Counted from the stretch's first letter, positions 1 through 7,929 are shown. The stretch is DNA of 9,578 nt from an uncultured Collinsella sp. (GCA_959602875.1 CAUGVQ010000081.1:1-9578); one strand, 5' to 3'. A program made the numbers and translations. Notes: a model not told the origin generated them from the letters alone.

Positions 1-1901
<1,901 letters not shown>

Positions 1902-2035
1902 TGGCGGTCCTTTTCACGCATACGCCGGCGCGCAAGGCGGCCGACGGTCAGATTCACACGCGATTACTCTATCCCTAAAGCGGCTCTTGGTTGCGAAGGT
2001 TGCGTGTACGCACGGATAAACCACGCACAAACAAG

Positions 2036-2065
2036 AAGATGGCCCGGGTGGACCCGAGCCATCTT
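2036..2065 (-). terminator. Intrinsic terminator after the GH1 gene
   Basis: An inverted repeat has an 8-bp outer stem (AAGATGGC with GCCATCTT) and a 5-bp inner stem (CGGGT with ACCCG) around a 2-nt apex, with one mismatch between the stems. On the minus strand it is followed by TTCTTGTTTGT, a broken T-rich tail; on the plus strand no T-run follows. It lies about 30 nt past the glucosidase stop codon and before secA, which fits termination of the sugar operon. The T-tract is imperfect, so some read-through into secA is possible. Confidence 0.75.
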
Positions 2066-2097
2066 CGGATTGCTAGAGCGCAGGAGCGTAAGAGTAG

Positions 2098-3528
2098 CTA
2101 CGCCAGGTCCTCGCCGTTGGTGGCGATGACCTTCTTGTACCAGTAGAAGCTGTCCTTCTTGGAGCGCTCGAGCGTACCCTCGTCGTTGTTGTTCTTGTCG
2201 ACGTAGATGAAGCCGTAGCGCTTGTCCATCTCACCGGTGGAGGCGGACACGAGGTCGATGCAGCCCCACGGCGTGTAGCCGATGAGGTCGACGCCGTCCT
2301 CCTCGACCGCGAGCTTCATCTGGGTGATGTGGTCGCGGAAGTAGTCAATACGGTAGTCGTCGTGGATGGAGCCGTCCTCCTCGACCTTGTCGTAAGCACC
2401 CAGACCGTTCTCCACGATGAAGAGCGGCAGGTGATACATGTCGGTGAACCAGTTCATGGAGTAACGCAGGCCAACCGGGTCGATCTGCCAGCCCCAGTCG
2501 CTCGCCTTGACGTACTTGTTGCGGATGAGGTCGCGCGTCTCGTCGTAGTCGAAGTGCGGGTTCTCGGGGTTCCACTCGGTGCAGAACGACATATAGTACG
2601 AGAAGCCGATGTAGTCCACGGTGCCGCGGGAGATGGCGGCGAGGTCCTCATCGGTGATGTCGAGGTCAAAACCACGACGGCGCCAGAGGGCCTGGATGCA
2701 CTCGGGATAGTAGCCGCGGCAGTGGACGGTCGCAAAGAAGAAGCGACGCTCCATGGCCTTGTGGGCCATGAGGATGTCCTCCGGCTTGCAGGTTGCCGGA
2801 TAGATAGGCGTCATAGCGATCATGCAGCCGATCTGGAAATCGGGGTTGATCTTCTTGCCCTCTTCGATGGCGAGGGCGCTTGCCACGAGCTCGTAGTGGA
2901 CCGACTGGTACATGAGCTTCTCGCAGTCCTCGCCTTCCTCGACGATGATGCCGGAGTTGGTGAGCAGCGACCAGGCGTCCTTGTAGTTGGTCTGGTTGTT
3001 GATCTCGTTGAAGGTCATCCAATACTTGACCTTGTCCTTGTAGCGCTCGAAGCAGACCTTGGCAAAGCGCACGAACATGTCGATGAGTGCGCGGTTGCGC
3101 CAACCGCCGTAGCGCTTGGTGAGCATAAGCGGCATCTCAAAGTGGCTGAGCGTGATGACCGGCTCGATGCCGTGGGCAAGAAGGTCGTCGAAGAGGTCGT
3201 CGTAGAACTTCAGGCCTTCCTCGTTGGGTTCAAGCTCATCACCCTCGGGGAAGATGCGCGACCAGGCGATGGAAGTGCGGAAGCACTTGAAGCCCATCTC
3301 GGCGAAGAGCTCGATGTCGCCGTGGTAGCGGTGATAGAAGTCGATGGCCTCGTGGTTGGGGTAGCTCTCACCAGGCAGGATATCGCCCGTGTAGCGGCGA
3401 CGGGTGTGCGGACCGCCCTTGGTGGCGACGTCCATTACCGAGAGGCCCTTGCCGCCCTCGTTATAGCCGCCCTCGAGCTGATGCGCCGCGACGGCGCCGC
3501 CCCACAGAAAGCCCTCTTTAAATGCCAT
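2098..3528 (-). CDS. bglA: 6-phospho-beta-glucosidase, glycoside hydrolase family 1
   Basis: This cytosolic enzyme hydrolyses phosphorylated beta-glucosides, such as cellobiose-6-phosphate, delivered by a PTS. It is 476 residues, the usual GH1 length. The N-terminus (FKEGFLWGGAVAAHQLEGG) is typical of the BglA/CelA type. The acid/base glutamate is E175 in TFNEIN and the nucleophile is E373 in IVENG. The phosphate-binding signature near the C-terminus is SASTGEMDKRYGF, with S428, K436 and Y438; this separates phospho-glucosidases from plain beta-glucosidases. An upstream in-frame ATG at 3621 would add 31 residues, but the start at 3528 has AAGGAGG 9 nt upstream and matches the family N-terminus. 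It is the last gene of the PTS cluster but lies 206 bp beyond EIIC, behind a structured intergenic region. The exact sugar (cellobiose, arbutin, gentiobiose or similar) cannot be told from sequence. Confidence 0.95.
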   Translation of the reverse strand: MAFKEGFLWGGAVAAHQLEGGYNEGGKGLSVMDVATKGGPHTRRRYTGDILPGESYPNHEAIDFYHRYHGDIELFAEMGFKCFRTSIAWSRIFPEGDELEPNEEGLKFYDDLFDDLLAHGIEPVITLSHFEMPLMLTKRYGGWRNRALIDMFVRFAKVCFERYKDKVKYWMTFNEINNQTNYKDAWSLLTNSGIIVEEGEDCEKLMYQSVHYELVASALAIEEGKKINPDFQIGCMIAMTPIYPATCKPEDILMAHKAMERRFFFATVHCRGYYPECIQALWRRRGFDLDITDEDLAAISRGTVDYIGFSYYMSFCTEWNPENPHFDYDETRDLIRNKYVKASDWGWQIDPVGLRYSMNWFTDMYHLPLFIVENGLGAYDKVEEDGSIHDDYRIDYFRDHITQMKLAVEEDGVDLIGYTPWGCIDLVSASTGEMDKRYGFIYVDKNNNDEGTLERSKKDSFYWYKKVIATNGEDLA

Positions 3529-3614
3529 AGGATGATTCCTCCTTGCGTCGGGGTGGCGGGCGCACTCGCGGCGGCATAGCCACGTTTGGCGCGCCTTCCA
3601 CAACAAATGCAAAA

Positions 3615-3663
3615 CGCCCACGGTAACCTCCCTCAGGTAGAACCTAGGGGGCCACCGTGGGCG
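3615..3663 (-). terminator. Intercistronic hairpin with T-tract between EIIC and GH1 genes
   Basis: A perfect 10-bp inverted repeat (CGCCCACGGT at 3615-3624, ACCGTGGGCG at 3654-3663) encloses a second stem of about 7 bp (CCCCTAGG with CCTGAGGG). Read on the minus strand it is followed by TTTTGCATTTGTTG, so it looks like an intrinsic terminator. It lies after the EIIC stop and about 86 nt before the GH1 start. It could be a partial terminator that lowers GH1 expression, an mRNA-stabilising 3' end for the transporter message, or the terminator of an attenuator. No ribonucleic antiterminator site of the LicT/BglG kind is recognisable. Confidence 0.6.
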
Positions 3664-3667
3664 CTGT

Positions 3668-3713
3668 CATCGCTGCTGGGGTCTCATAAGACCCTAAGAT
3701 TCAGGCAACGATG
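3668..3713 (-). repeat. Second nested hairpin downstream of EIIC
   Basis: The outer arms CATCGCTGC (3668-3676) and GCAACGATG (3705-3713) pair over 9 bp with one wobble. Inside, GGGTCT (3679-3684) and AGACCC (3689-3694) form a perfect 6-bp stem with a 4-nt loop. It abuts the terminator-like hairpin at 3615-3663, so about 100 nt of the EIIC-GH1 gap is predicted to be structured RNA. No T-run follows this hairpin. Function is unknown; transcript stability or an attenuation element are the likeliest roles. Confidence 0.5.
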
Positions 3714-3734
3714 GCCCTAGACGGGAACCGAAGC

Positions 3735-5075
3735 TTACGCAGCGGACTCCTCGGCGAGCTTGGCCTGCTCCTCAGCGTAGAGCTTGTTGTCATAGCGCTT
3801 GAAGAACGGGAACCAGATTGCGCCGGCGAGAAGGATGTTCACGCACGACACGAGAGCCGAGATGACGCTACCACCCGTGCCGAGGAACGCGTTCAGCGGA
3901 CCAGGGGTGCACCAAGGAGCGCTCGCGATGATCGGGGAGATCAGGCCAACCTGGAACTCGATGTAGGCGGCGATCACGCAGACGACGGGCGCCATGATGA
4001 ACGGCACGATGACGTTGGGGTTGTACACGATCGGCAGACCGAAGAGGATGGGCTCGTTGATGTTGAAGAGAGCCGGGACGATCTCGGCCTTACCGATGGC
4101 CTTCAGCTGCTCGGACTTAGCGATGAAGCAGAGCATGAAGGCGAGGCAGAGCGTAGCGCCCGAACCACCGGCGTAGACGAACGGGTTGAACGGGTCGCCA
4201 GCGAGGAACATGTGGCCACCGGCGGCGTTCTCAGCCATGTTCGCAAGAGCAATCGCGGAGTAGAAGGAGCCGATGATGGAGGCACCGTGAATACCCACGA
4301 CCCAGAGCAGGTGGATGAGGAGCTGGATGACGATGAGGCCAGGCAGCGTGTCGCAGATGTAGGTAATGAAGCCGAAGGGGATGGCGATGATGTCGAAGAT
4401 GTTCGTGCCGAAGGCGAAGAGCACACCCTGGATGAGCATGTTCACGATGGCGACGAACGCGACCGGGACGAGCGAGGTGAAGGAGTTCGCAACGCCGGCG
4501 GGAACGACATCGGGAAGCTTGATGACGATGTGCTTCTGGACGCAGATGGCGTAGATGCGCACGGAGTAGAACGAGACGATGAACGTCACGAAGAGCGCGG
4601 CGGAGCCGAAGCGGCCAAGGGTACCGGCGGCGGTTGCCATACCGTTGAAGACGCCAGCCTCAGGATTGCTCATGAGGGAGATGACGCCGTCGACCATCTC
4701 AAGCTGCGGGATGAGCATGAGGTAAGAGAACAGCGCGATCTGCACGGCGTTGATCGGCTTGATGCCAATCTCGTCCTCTTCGGACAGGATGCGCGCATAC
4801 TCGAACGCGATGGCGATCAGGAAGTAGAGCGAGATGGAGCTGATCGTTGCGTAGTTGGCGAGCATGTAGATGTTCGTGATCTGGTTGAACGACACGTCCC
4901 AGATGCCCTCGAGGACCGGGAAGGCCTGGGGCAGGACGTTGATAACCAGGAACATCGAACCGACGATGGTGATACCAACGGTGGACATACCGGCCTGGGT
5001 AATGGCGCGGACCATGCGGAACTGGGCCATCGTGGTCATCGGGCCCATGACATACTTCTCAAGGAATTCAAACAA
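3735..5075 (-). CDS. celB: PTS EIIC membrane permease, lactose/cellobiose family
   Basis: This is the membrane channel component that binds a beta-glucoside outside, moves it across the membrane and presents it for phosphorylation by EIIB. It is 446 residues with about ten hydrophobic segments and no EIIB domain fused. The family's two key residues are visible: H263 in WVVGIHGAS and E341 in NINEPILFG, matching the conserved His and Glu of the diacetylchitobiose EIIC structure. The start codon is TTG at 5075, giving MFEFLEKYVMGPM, which fits the family's N-terminal helix; AGAGGA lies about 12 nt upstream, a rather long spacing, and no ATG or GTG gives a better family-like start. It begins 17 nt after the stop of the small membrane protein gene, so the two are translated from one message. 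Family assignment is firm; the substrate is inferred from the neighbouring GH1 enzyme. Confidence 0.94.
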   Translation of the reverse strand: MFEFLEKYVMGPMTTMAQFRMVRAITQAGMSTVGITIVGSMFLVINVLPQAFPVLEGIWDVSFNQITNIYMLANYATISSISLYFLIAIAFEYARILSEEDEIGIKPINAVQIALFSYLMLIPQLEMVDGVISLMSNPEAGVFNGMATAAGTLGRFGSAALFVTFIVSFYSVRIYAICVQKHIVIKLPDVVPAGVANSFTSLVPVAFVAIVNMLIQGVLFAFGTNIFDIIAIPFGFITYICDTLPGLIVIQLLIHLLWVVGIHGASIIGSFYSAIALANMAENAAGGHMFLAGDPFNPFVYAGGSGATLCLAFMLCFIAKSEQLKAIGKAEIVPALFNINEPILFGLPIVYNPNVIVPFIMAPVVCVIAAYIEFQVGLISPIIASAPWCTPGPLNAFLGTGGSVISALVSCVNILLAGAIWFPFFKRYDNKLYAEEQAKLAEESAA

Positions 5076-5092
5076 TGTAAAGTCACATCCTC

Positions 5093-5647
5093 TCAGGAAA
5101 CATTGGATGCCTCTGCAGAGACCCGGGCATAGCGCTCATAGCGCTTGTCGGTATGGTCGCGCATCTTCTTGAGGCGACGCAGGACCAAAAGCTCTGCAGC
5201 GATGCTGATAAGGCAAAAGACGGCGCCGTACACCGGAAGCGTCAGGAACGGGAAGAACAACTCCCGTCCCATCACGAGGGTAAACACGGCAACCAGGGCG
5301 GTAAGCACGACCGAGACGAGGTAGAGCTTCTCGCCGTACTTGAGTTCCTCGTAATCGCGCGCCACGCTAACCATGCACTCAACAAGAGCGATGCCGGCGG
5401 TGAGGGCGTTGAACAGAGGAACGATGCAGCCCCAGGAACCGACCGAGAGGATAAGGATGAACCAAGAAAGGTTCAGGAAGAAGATGAACGCCGAGGTGTA
5501 GCGCACAAACATGAAACGGGTCACGCGGGCGCCGCGCACCAGCTGTTCATCGTAGTAGAACTTCGTCGTGTGCTCGGGGTGCTCCTTCAGGCGGACATCC
5601 TCAAGGGCACGCTGACGACGCTTCTTTCTATCCTGCTTTCTCGACAC
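5093..5647 (-). CDS. Unrecognised four-helix membrane protein within the PTS operon
   Basis: I do not recognise this 184-residue protein. It starts with a very basic cytosolic segment (SRKQDRKKRRQR, residues 2-13), then a charged stretch to about residue 50. Four hydrophobic segments follow at roughly 52-70, 73-95, 108-126 and 131-156, and it ends in a basic, Tyr/Arg-rich tail (LRRLKKMRDHTDKRYERYAR). The charge pattern predicts both ends in the cytosol. A charged loop, VARDYEELKYGEKLY, lies between helices 2 and 3. No cysteine or histidine phosphorylation motif is seen, so it is not a PTS domain. The start is GTG at 5645-5647, with GGAGAGG 6 nt upstream. It lies 46 nt after the EIIB stop and 17 nt before EIIC, inside the operon. 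It may assist EIIC assembly or stability or act in sensing; that is inference from position only. Confidence 0.85.
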   Translation of the reverse strand: MSRKQDRKKRRQRALEDVRLKEHPEHTTKFYYDEQLVRGARVTRFMFVRYTSAFIFFLNLSWFILILSVGSWGCIVPLFNALTAGIALVECMVSVARDYEELKYGEKLYLVSVVLTALVAVFTLVMGRELFFPFLTLPVYGAVFCLISIAAELLVLRRLKKMRDHTDKRYERYARVSAEASNVS

Positions 5648-5695
5648 GTCTTACCTCTCCGTAGCCTTTATCTGCACAAGGTTCAATCGAAGCGC

Positions 5696-5998
5696 TTACT
5701 TGCCGAGAAGGCCGTTCAGCTGCTCGAAGATAGCCGGGCAGTTCTGGCGGCCGTAGTTCGCCATGGGGATGACGTCGACCGGCAGGCCCTGGGCCTTCTT
5801 GATGACCTTATCCTTCTGATAGGCGATCTGCGGGCCGATGAGGATGACCTCATAGCCAGCGTCAGCGGGGTTCTTGAGCTCGCTGAAGCTCATGGCGTTG
5901 ATCTCGAGATCGATGCCATTGGCAGCAGCGTACTCGTCCATCTTCTTCATGAGCATGCTGGTGGACATACCGGCAGCGCAAACGAGCAAAACCTTCAT
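5696..5998 (-). CDS. celA: PTS EIIB, lactose/cellobiose family
   Basis: This soluble 100-residue phosphocarrier takes phosphate from EIIA and gives it to the sugar held by EIIC. The phosphorylated cysteine is C7, in the typical P-loop VCAAGMSTSML, at the usual position near the N-terminus. The rest matches the single-domain EIIB fold, including a central ILIGPQIAYQKD segment and PVDVIPMANYG near the C-terminus. Length is normal for the family. The ATG start at 5998 has GAGGGAG 7 nt upstream. It lies 63 nt downstream of EIIA; the gap contains two small hairpins. The cysteine-type EIIB and the separate A, B and C proteins are the usual arrangement of cellobiose/chitobiose PTS. Confidence 0.95.
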   Translation of the reverse strand: MKVLLVCAAGMSTSMLMKKMDEYAAANGIDLEINAMSFSELKNPADAGYEVILIGPQIAYQKDKVIKKAQGLPVDVIPMANYGRQNCPAIFEQLNGLLGK

Positions 5999-6022
5999 CT
6001 TGAATCTCCCTCTTCATTGACG

Positions 6023-6055
6023 GGGGTGCGTCGCACCCCTTTTGACCGATGGTCA
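6023..6055 (-). repeat. Pair of small hairpins between EIIA and EIIB genes
   Basis: Two inverted repeats fill most of the 63-nt EIIA-EIIB gap: GGGGTGCG with CGCACCCC (6023-6039, 7-8 bp with a tight loop) and TGACC with GGTCA (6043-6055, 5 bp, 3-nt loop). On the minus strand no T-run follows either, so they are not terminators of the operon. A TTTT does follow the first on the plus strand, but no plus-strand gene lies there. They may shape relative levels of EIIA and EIIB through mRNA stability. Confidence 0.45.
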
Positions 6056-6061
6056 GCTACG

Positions 6062-6391
6062 TTAGGAAAGCTTACCCACAGCCTCGTACAGGTTGATGAG
6101 CTCCTCTGCCAGGTCCTGGCAAAGCATCGAGGTCATCAGGTGGTCCTGCGAGTGGACGAGCAGCACGTCTACGGGGACGTGGTCGCCGCCAGCCTCGCGG
6201 GAGAGCAGCTTCGTCTGCTCGTCATGAGCCTCGAGACCCGCCTTGCGGGACTCCTCGAGAAGCTCACGAGCCTGAGCGATGTCGCCCTCGCGCGCGGTCT
6301 TGATAGCCTCCATGGCCATGCTACGTGCCTGACCGGCCGCAGCAACGATCCCGAACGAGATCATCTCCATGCTGGTATCCTCTTCTGCCAT
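6062..6391 (-). CDS. celC: PTS EIIA, lactose/cellobiose family
   Basis: This small helical protein accepts phosphate from HPr on a histidine and passes it to EIIB; the family forms trimers. The active motif is VHSQDHLMTSML. Numbering from the start chosen here, the phosphorylated histidine is H80 and the metal-binding aspartate D83, matching the known H78/D81 pair of LacA. The N-terminal part (ISFGIVAAAGQARSMAMEAI) also fits. Two starts are possible: ATG at 6400 (112 residues) directly abuts the AAGGAG Shine-Dalgarno at 6401-6406, so it has no spacer, while ATG at 6391 (109 residues) sits 9 nt from it. I prefer 6391. It is the first gene of the operon and is preceded by a long untranslated or regulatory region. 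Confidence 0.94.
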   Translation of the reverse strand: MAEEDTSMEMISFGIVAAAGQARSMAMEAIKTAREGDIAQARELLEESRKAGLEAHDEQTKLLSREAGGDHVPVDVLLVHSQDHLMTSMLCQDLAEELINLYEAVGKLS

Positions 6392-6886
6392 TTCTTTCAT
6401 CTCCTTCCGTTTGCCTCGCCGTCTCCCCTATCCGAAAAGCGGACCGCCGCGCCACCCCCTGGGGTCGGCACCCCACACGGCGCTGAAAGGGCGGCCCTCG
6501 CTCAATTCGGCCATCTGCACCTAGCGCAGACCTTACTGAGCGCGTCCGTCTCCGGTGAAAGAAAGTGCTCTTGCCAAAACGGGGAAATGCCTTGGACCAG
6601 AGCCGCGTCCTCTCGCCACAGACGTAGTGACATTACGATGTTATGCTGCCATCTTCGCAACGTCTACATATTTCAGACAAGCGGGCCGACTAATCCGTGA
6701 ACGGCACTTCTTAGAACAATAATTCGGCGCTTGTTTTATAAGGTCAGGCGCCAATTTGTACGAACGAGTCGCCAAAATGGCTTCCATCCGCCTATCTTTA
6801 GTTGACAAACGTTTGTTTTTGATTCTCAAAGTTAGCAAATCAGCAAATGCGCTGGTACGGTCTTTGCCATACCTCTTGATAGCAAA
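6392..6886 (-). promoter_or_regulatory. Long leader/promoter region of the PTS operon
   Basis: This stretch of about 490 bp between EIIA and the L31 terminator holds no convincing gene. The part next to EIIA (about 6401-6600) is GC-rich, with short hairpins such as GGGGT/ACCCC at 6461-6474 and TCTGC/GCAGA at 6514-6530. The part from about 6640 to 6880 is clearly AT-richer than its neighbours. A possible minus-strand promoter is CTGACC (6742-6747), 17 nt, then AATTAT (6719-6724), four of six consensus bases in each box; TAGACG and TAACAT closer to EIIA are an alternative. If either is used, the leader is over 200 nt. No regulator gene lies nearby, so control would act from elsewhere. I recognise no riboswitch. 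Confidence 0.4.
6805..6816. promoter_or_regulatory. Perfect 12-bp palindrome, possible operator
   Basis: ACAAACGTTTGT is a perfect palindrome with a central CG, set in the AT-rich part of the PTS upstream region. Even-length palindromes centred on CG are common LacI-family operators. It is not a good catabolite-responsive element: the spacing of the TG and CG differs by one base from the cre consensus. It starts with TTGACA on the plus strand, but no matching -10 follows. Role as a PTS operator is inference. Confidence 0.35.
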
Positions 6887-6917
6887 AAGGCCCTGTCGCG
6901 CAACACGACAGGGCCTT
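6887..6917 (-). terminator. rpmE: Intrinsic terminator of the L31 gene
   Basis: A perfect 12-bp inverted repeat (AAGGCCCTGTCG and CGACAGGGCCTT) has a 7-nt loop. On the minus strand it ends in TTTTT (complement of 6884-6888). It lies 23 nt past the L31 stop codon. This is a strong rho-independent terminator and isolates the L31 gene from the PTS operon downstream. Confidence 0.9.
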
Positions 6918-6940
6918 CACAAATCTATGAACCGTGAAGG

Positions 6941-7381
6941 TTACTCAGCAGCAGCCTCGGTCTCGGCGACAGCCTCAGCGGGAGCCTCGACGGCCTCCTC
7001 GGCAGGAGCCTCAGCGGCCTTCTTGGCAGCCTCGGCAGCGGCCTTCTTCTCAAACTCAGCGGCACGCTTGGCCTTCTCGGCAGCCTTGGCCTCGCGCTCG
7101 GCGGCCTTCTTGGCAGCGGCCTCCTCGGCAGCGGCGGCACGGGCGGCCTTCTTGGCAGCCTCGCGCTCGAGAGCGGCCTGAGCGGCGCCACCGAACTTGT
7201 CAGCAAAGCGCTGAACGCGTCCACCGGTGTCGACGAACTTCTGCTGGCCGGTGTAGAACGGGTGGCACTCGTTGCAGAGCTCGACGCGGATCTCGGGCAC
7301 GGTGGCACGGGTCACAAAGGTGTTGCCGCAGGAGCAGCGCACCGTGCACTCCATGTACTCGGGATGAATACCAGGCTTCAT
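6941..7381 (-). CDS. rpmE: 50S ribosomal protein L31 with long Ala/Glu/Lys-rich C-terminal tail
   Basis: Residues 1-65 are a normal zinc-type L31: MKPGIHPEY start, CSCG at 16-19 (C16, C18), CNECHPFYTG at 36-45 (C36, C39) and KFVDTGGRVQRF at 48-59. L31 sits at the 50S-30S bridge. Residues 66-146 are an unusual 81-residue extension, half alanine (40 of 81), rich in Lys, Arg and Glu up to about residue 121, then purely acidic and Ala/Pro-rich to the end. It should form a long charged helix with a flexible tail. Typical L31 is about 66-90 residues. The start at 7381 has AAAGGAG 7 nt upstream; an earlier in-frame ATG at 7450 falls inside leader hairpins. The gene is monocistronic, with its own leader and terminator. 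The tail's coding sequence is repetitive (GCC/GCT-rich). Its function is unknown. Confidence 0.95.
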   Translation of the reverse strand: MKPGIHPEYMECTVRCSCGNTFVTRATVPEIRVELCNECHPFYTGQQKFVDTGGRVQRFADKFGGAAQAALEREAAKKAARAAAAEEAAAKKAAEREAKAAEKAKRAAEFEKKAAAEAAKKAAEAPAEEAVEAPAEAVAETEAAAE

Positions 7382-7393
7382 CAGGGGACTCCT

Positions 7394-7457
7394 TTCGTGT
7401 TTCGGCTTGAAACCGAAACGATAAGGCGCCTTGGTTTCCGACCAAGGCAAAACACAA
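7394..7457 (-). promoter_or_regulatory. L31 ribosomal-protein leader, two tandem hairpins
   Basis: Between the likely L31 promoter and its Shine-Dalgarno there are two perfect hairpins in series: GCCTTGGT/ACCAAGGC (7428-7448, 8-bp stem, 5-nt loop) and GTTTCGG/CCGAAAC (7399-7419, 7-bp stem, 7-nt loop). The second ends only a few bases before AAAGGAG. Cis-acting L31 leaders have been described by comparative genomics in several groups including Coriobacteria, so autogenous control by L31 is the likely role. I identify this from position and structure, not from a covariance match. Confidence 0.6.
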
Positions 7458-7633
7458 CTTGCCTAGGATACCACACCCGCAGATTGCCTGCCCAAAAGCG
7501 TGTTGCGCCATGAGACTTCCATGAACGGACGTGTTTGCGTACACGCGTCGGAAATGTTCGACCGATACAATGGGTAAACTGCTTCGAAATACCGCGCCGC
7601 CGCACAGGGCGCCACCGACAGAAAGGACCGCTC
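7458..7633. promoter_or_regulatory. Divergent promoter region of the L31 and ACT-domain genes
   Basis: The two genes diverge here. For L31 (minus strand) the best candidate is an extended -10, TGGTATCCT, with its hexamer at 7465-7470, and a weak TTGGGC 19 nt upstream (7490-7495). For the ACT gene (plus strand), TACAAT at 7566-7571 resembles a -10, but I see no good -35. A 5-bp inverted repeat CGTGT/ACACG (7530-7545) lies between them. Assignments are tentative. Confidence 0.35.
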
Positions 7634-7921
7634 ATGGCAGAGCTCTCCCCCACCCGCGTCGTCATCACCGTCCTCGGCAAGAACCGCCCGGGCATCCTCG
7701 CCGCCATCACCCGCGTGCTCGGCGAGACCAACGTCGACATCCGCGACATCACCCAGAGCGTCATCGAGGACATCTTTACCATGACGATGCTCGCCGACAC
7801 GAGCGCCTGCTCGCTTGACTTCACCGAGCTCTCGCAGGAGCTCGCCGCCGCCGGCGAGAAGATCGGCGTGAGCGTCCAGGTGCAGCGCGAGGACGTCTTC
7901 AACTTCATGTACCGCCTCTAA
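7634..7921 (+). CDS. ACT-domain protein, UPF0237 type
   Basis: This is a 95-residue stand-alone ACT domain, a small fold that usually binds amino acids or other small ligands as dimers. The ligand-loop motif GKNRPGILAAIT is at residues 15-26, followed by VDIRDITQSVIEDIFTMTM, and the C-terminus QREDVFNFMYRL is characteristic of UPF0237 proteins. Function of this family is not established; relatives include the glycine-cleavage regulator GcvR. The start at 7634 has AAAGGA 6 nt upstream; an in-frame ATG at 7535 would add 33 residues unlike the family, overlapping promoter DNA. In many bacteria a UPF0237 gene is followed by a UPF0210 (DUF711) gene; here citrate synthase comes 71 nt later instead. 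Confidence 0.9.
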   Translation: MAELSPTRVVITVLGKNRPGILAAITRVLGETNVDIRDITQSVIEDIFTMTMLADTSACSLDFTELSQELAAAGEKIGVSVQVQREDVFNFMYRL

Positions 7922-7929
7922 GCGGCACC

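Noticed and set aside
2329..3579. A 416-codon plus-strand frame opposite the GH1 gene
   Set aside because: Antisense shadow; the minus strand has the complete GH1 active-site and phosphate-binding motifs.
3529..3621. N-terminal extension of the GH1 protein from ATG at 3621
   Set aside because: The extra 31 residues are unlike the family, the ATG lies inside the hairpin stem, and the start at 3528 has a strong AAGGAGG.
3711..5132. A 473-codon plus-strand frame rich in Asp, Glu, His and Arg
   Set aside because: Antisense of the hydrophobic EIIC gene; hydrophobic codons read in reverse give charged residues. No ribosome binding site or family resemblance.
6023..6043. Plus-strand intrinsic terminator (GC hairpin then TTTT)
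   Set aside because: No plus-strand gene ends here; the hairpin is more simply an intercistronic structure of the minus-strand operon.
5153..6700. A 515-codon plus-strand frame across several PTS genes
   Set aside because: It runs antisense through three real genes and their gaps and shows no coherent domain.
6802..6830. Plus-strand promoter starting with TTGACA
   Set aside because: No -10 box at 16-18 nt and no plus-strand gene downstream, only the antisense of the L31 gene.
6641..6838. A 65-codon basic minus-strand frame in the PTS upstream region
   Set aside because: It would start at TTG with no Shine-Dalgarno, matches no family I know, and spans the putative operator and promoter. It is more likely non-coding.
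7535..7633. N-terminal extension of the ACT-domain protein
   Set aside because: Overlaps the putative promoter, is Arg-rich and unlike the family, and ATG at 7634 has a good Shine-Dalgarno.
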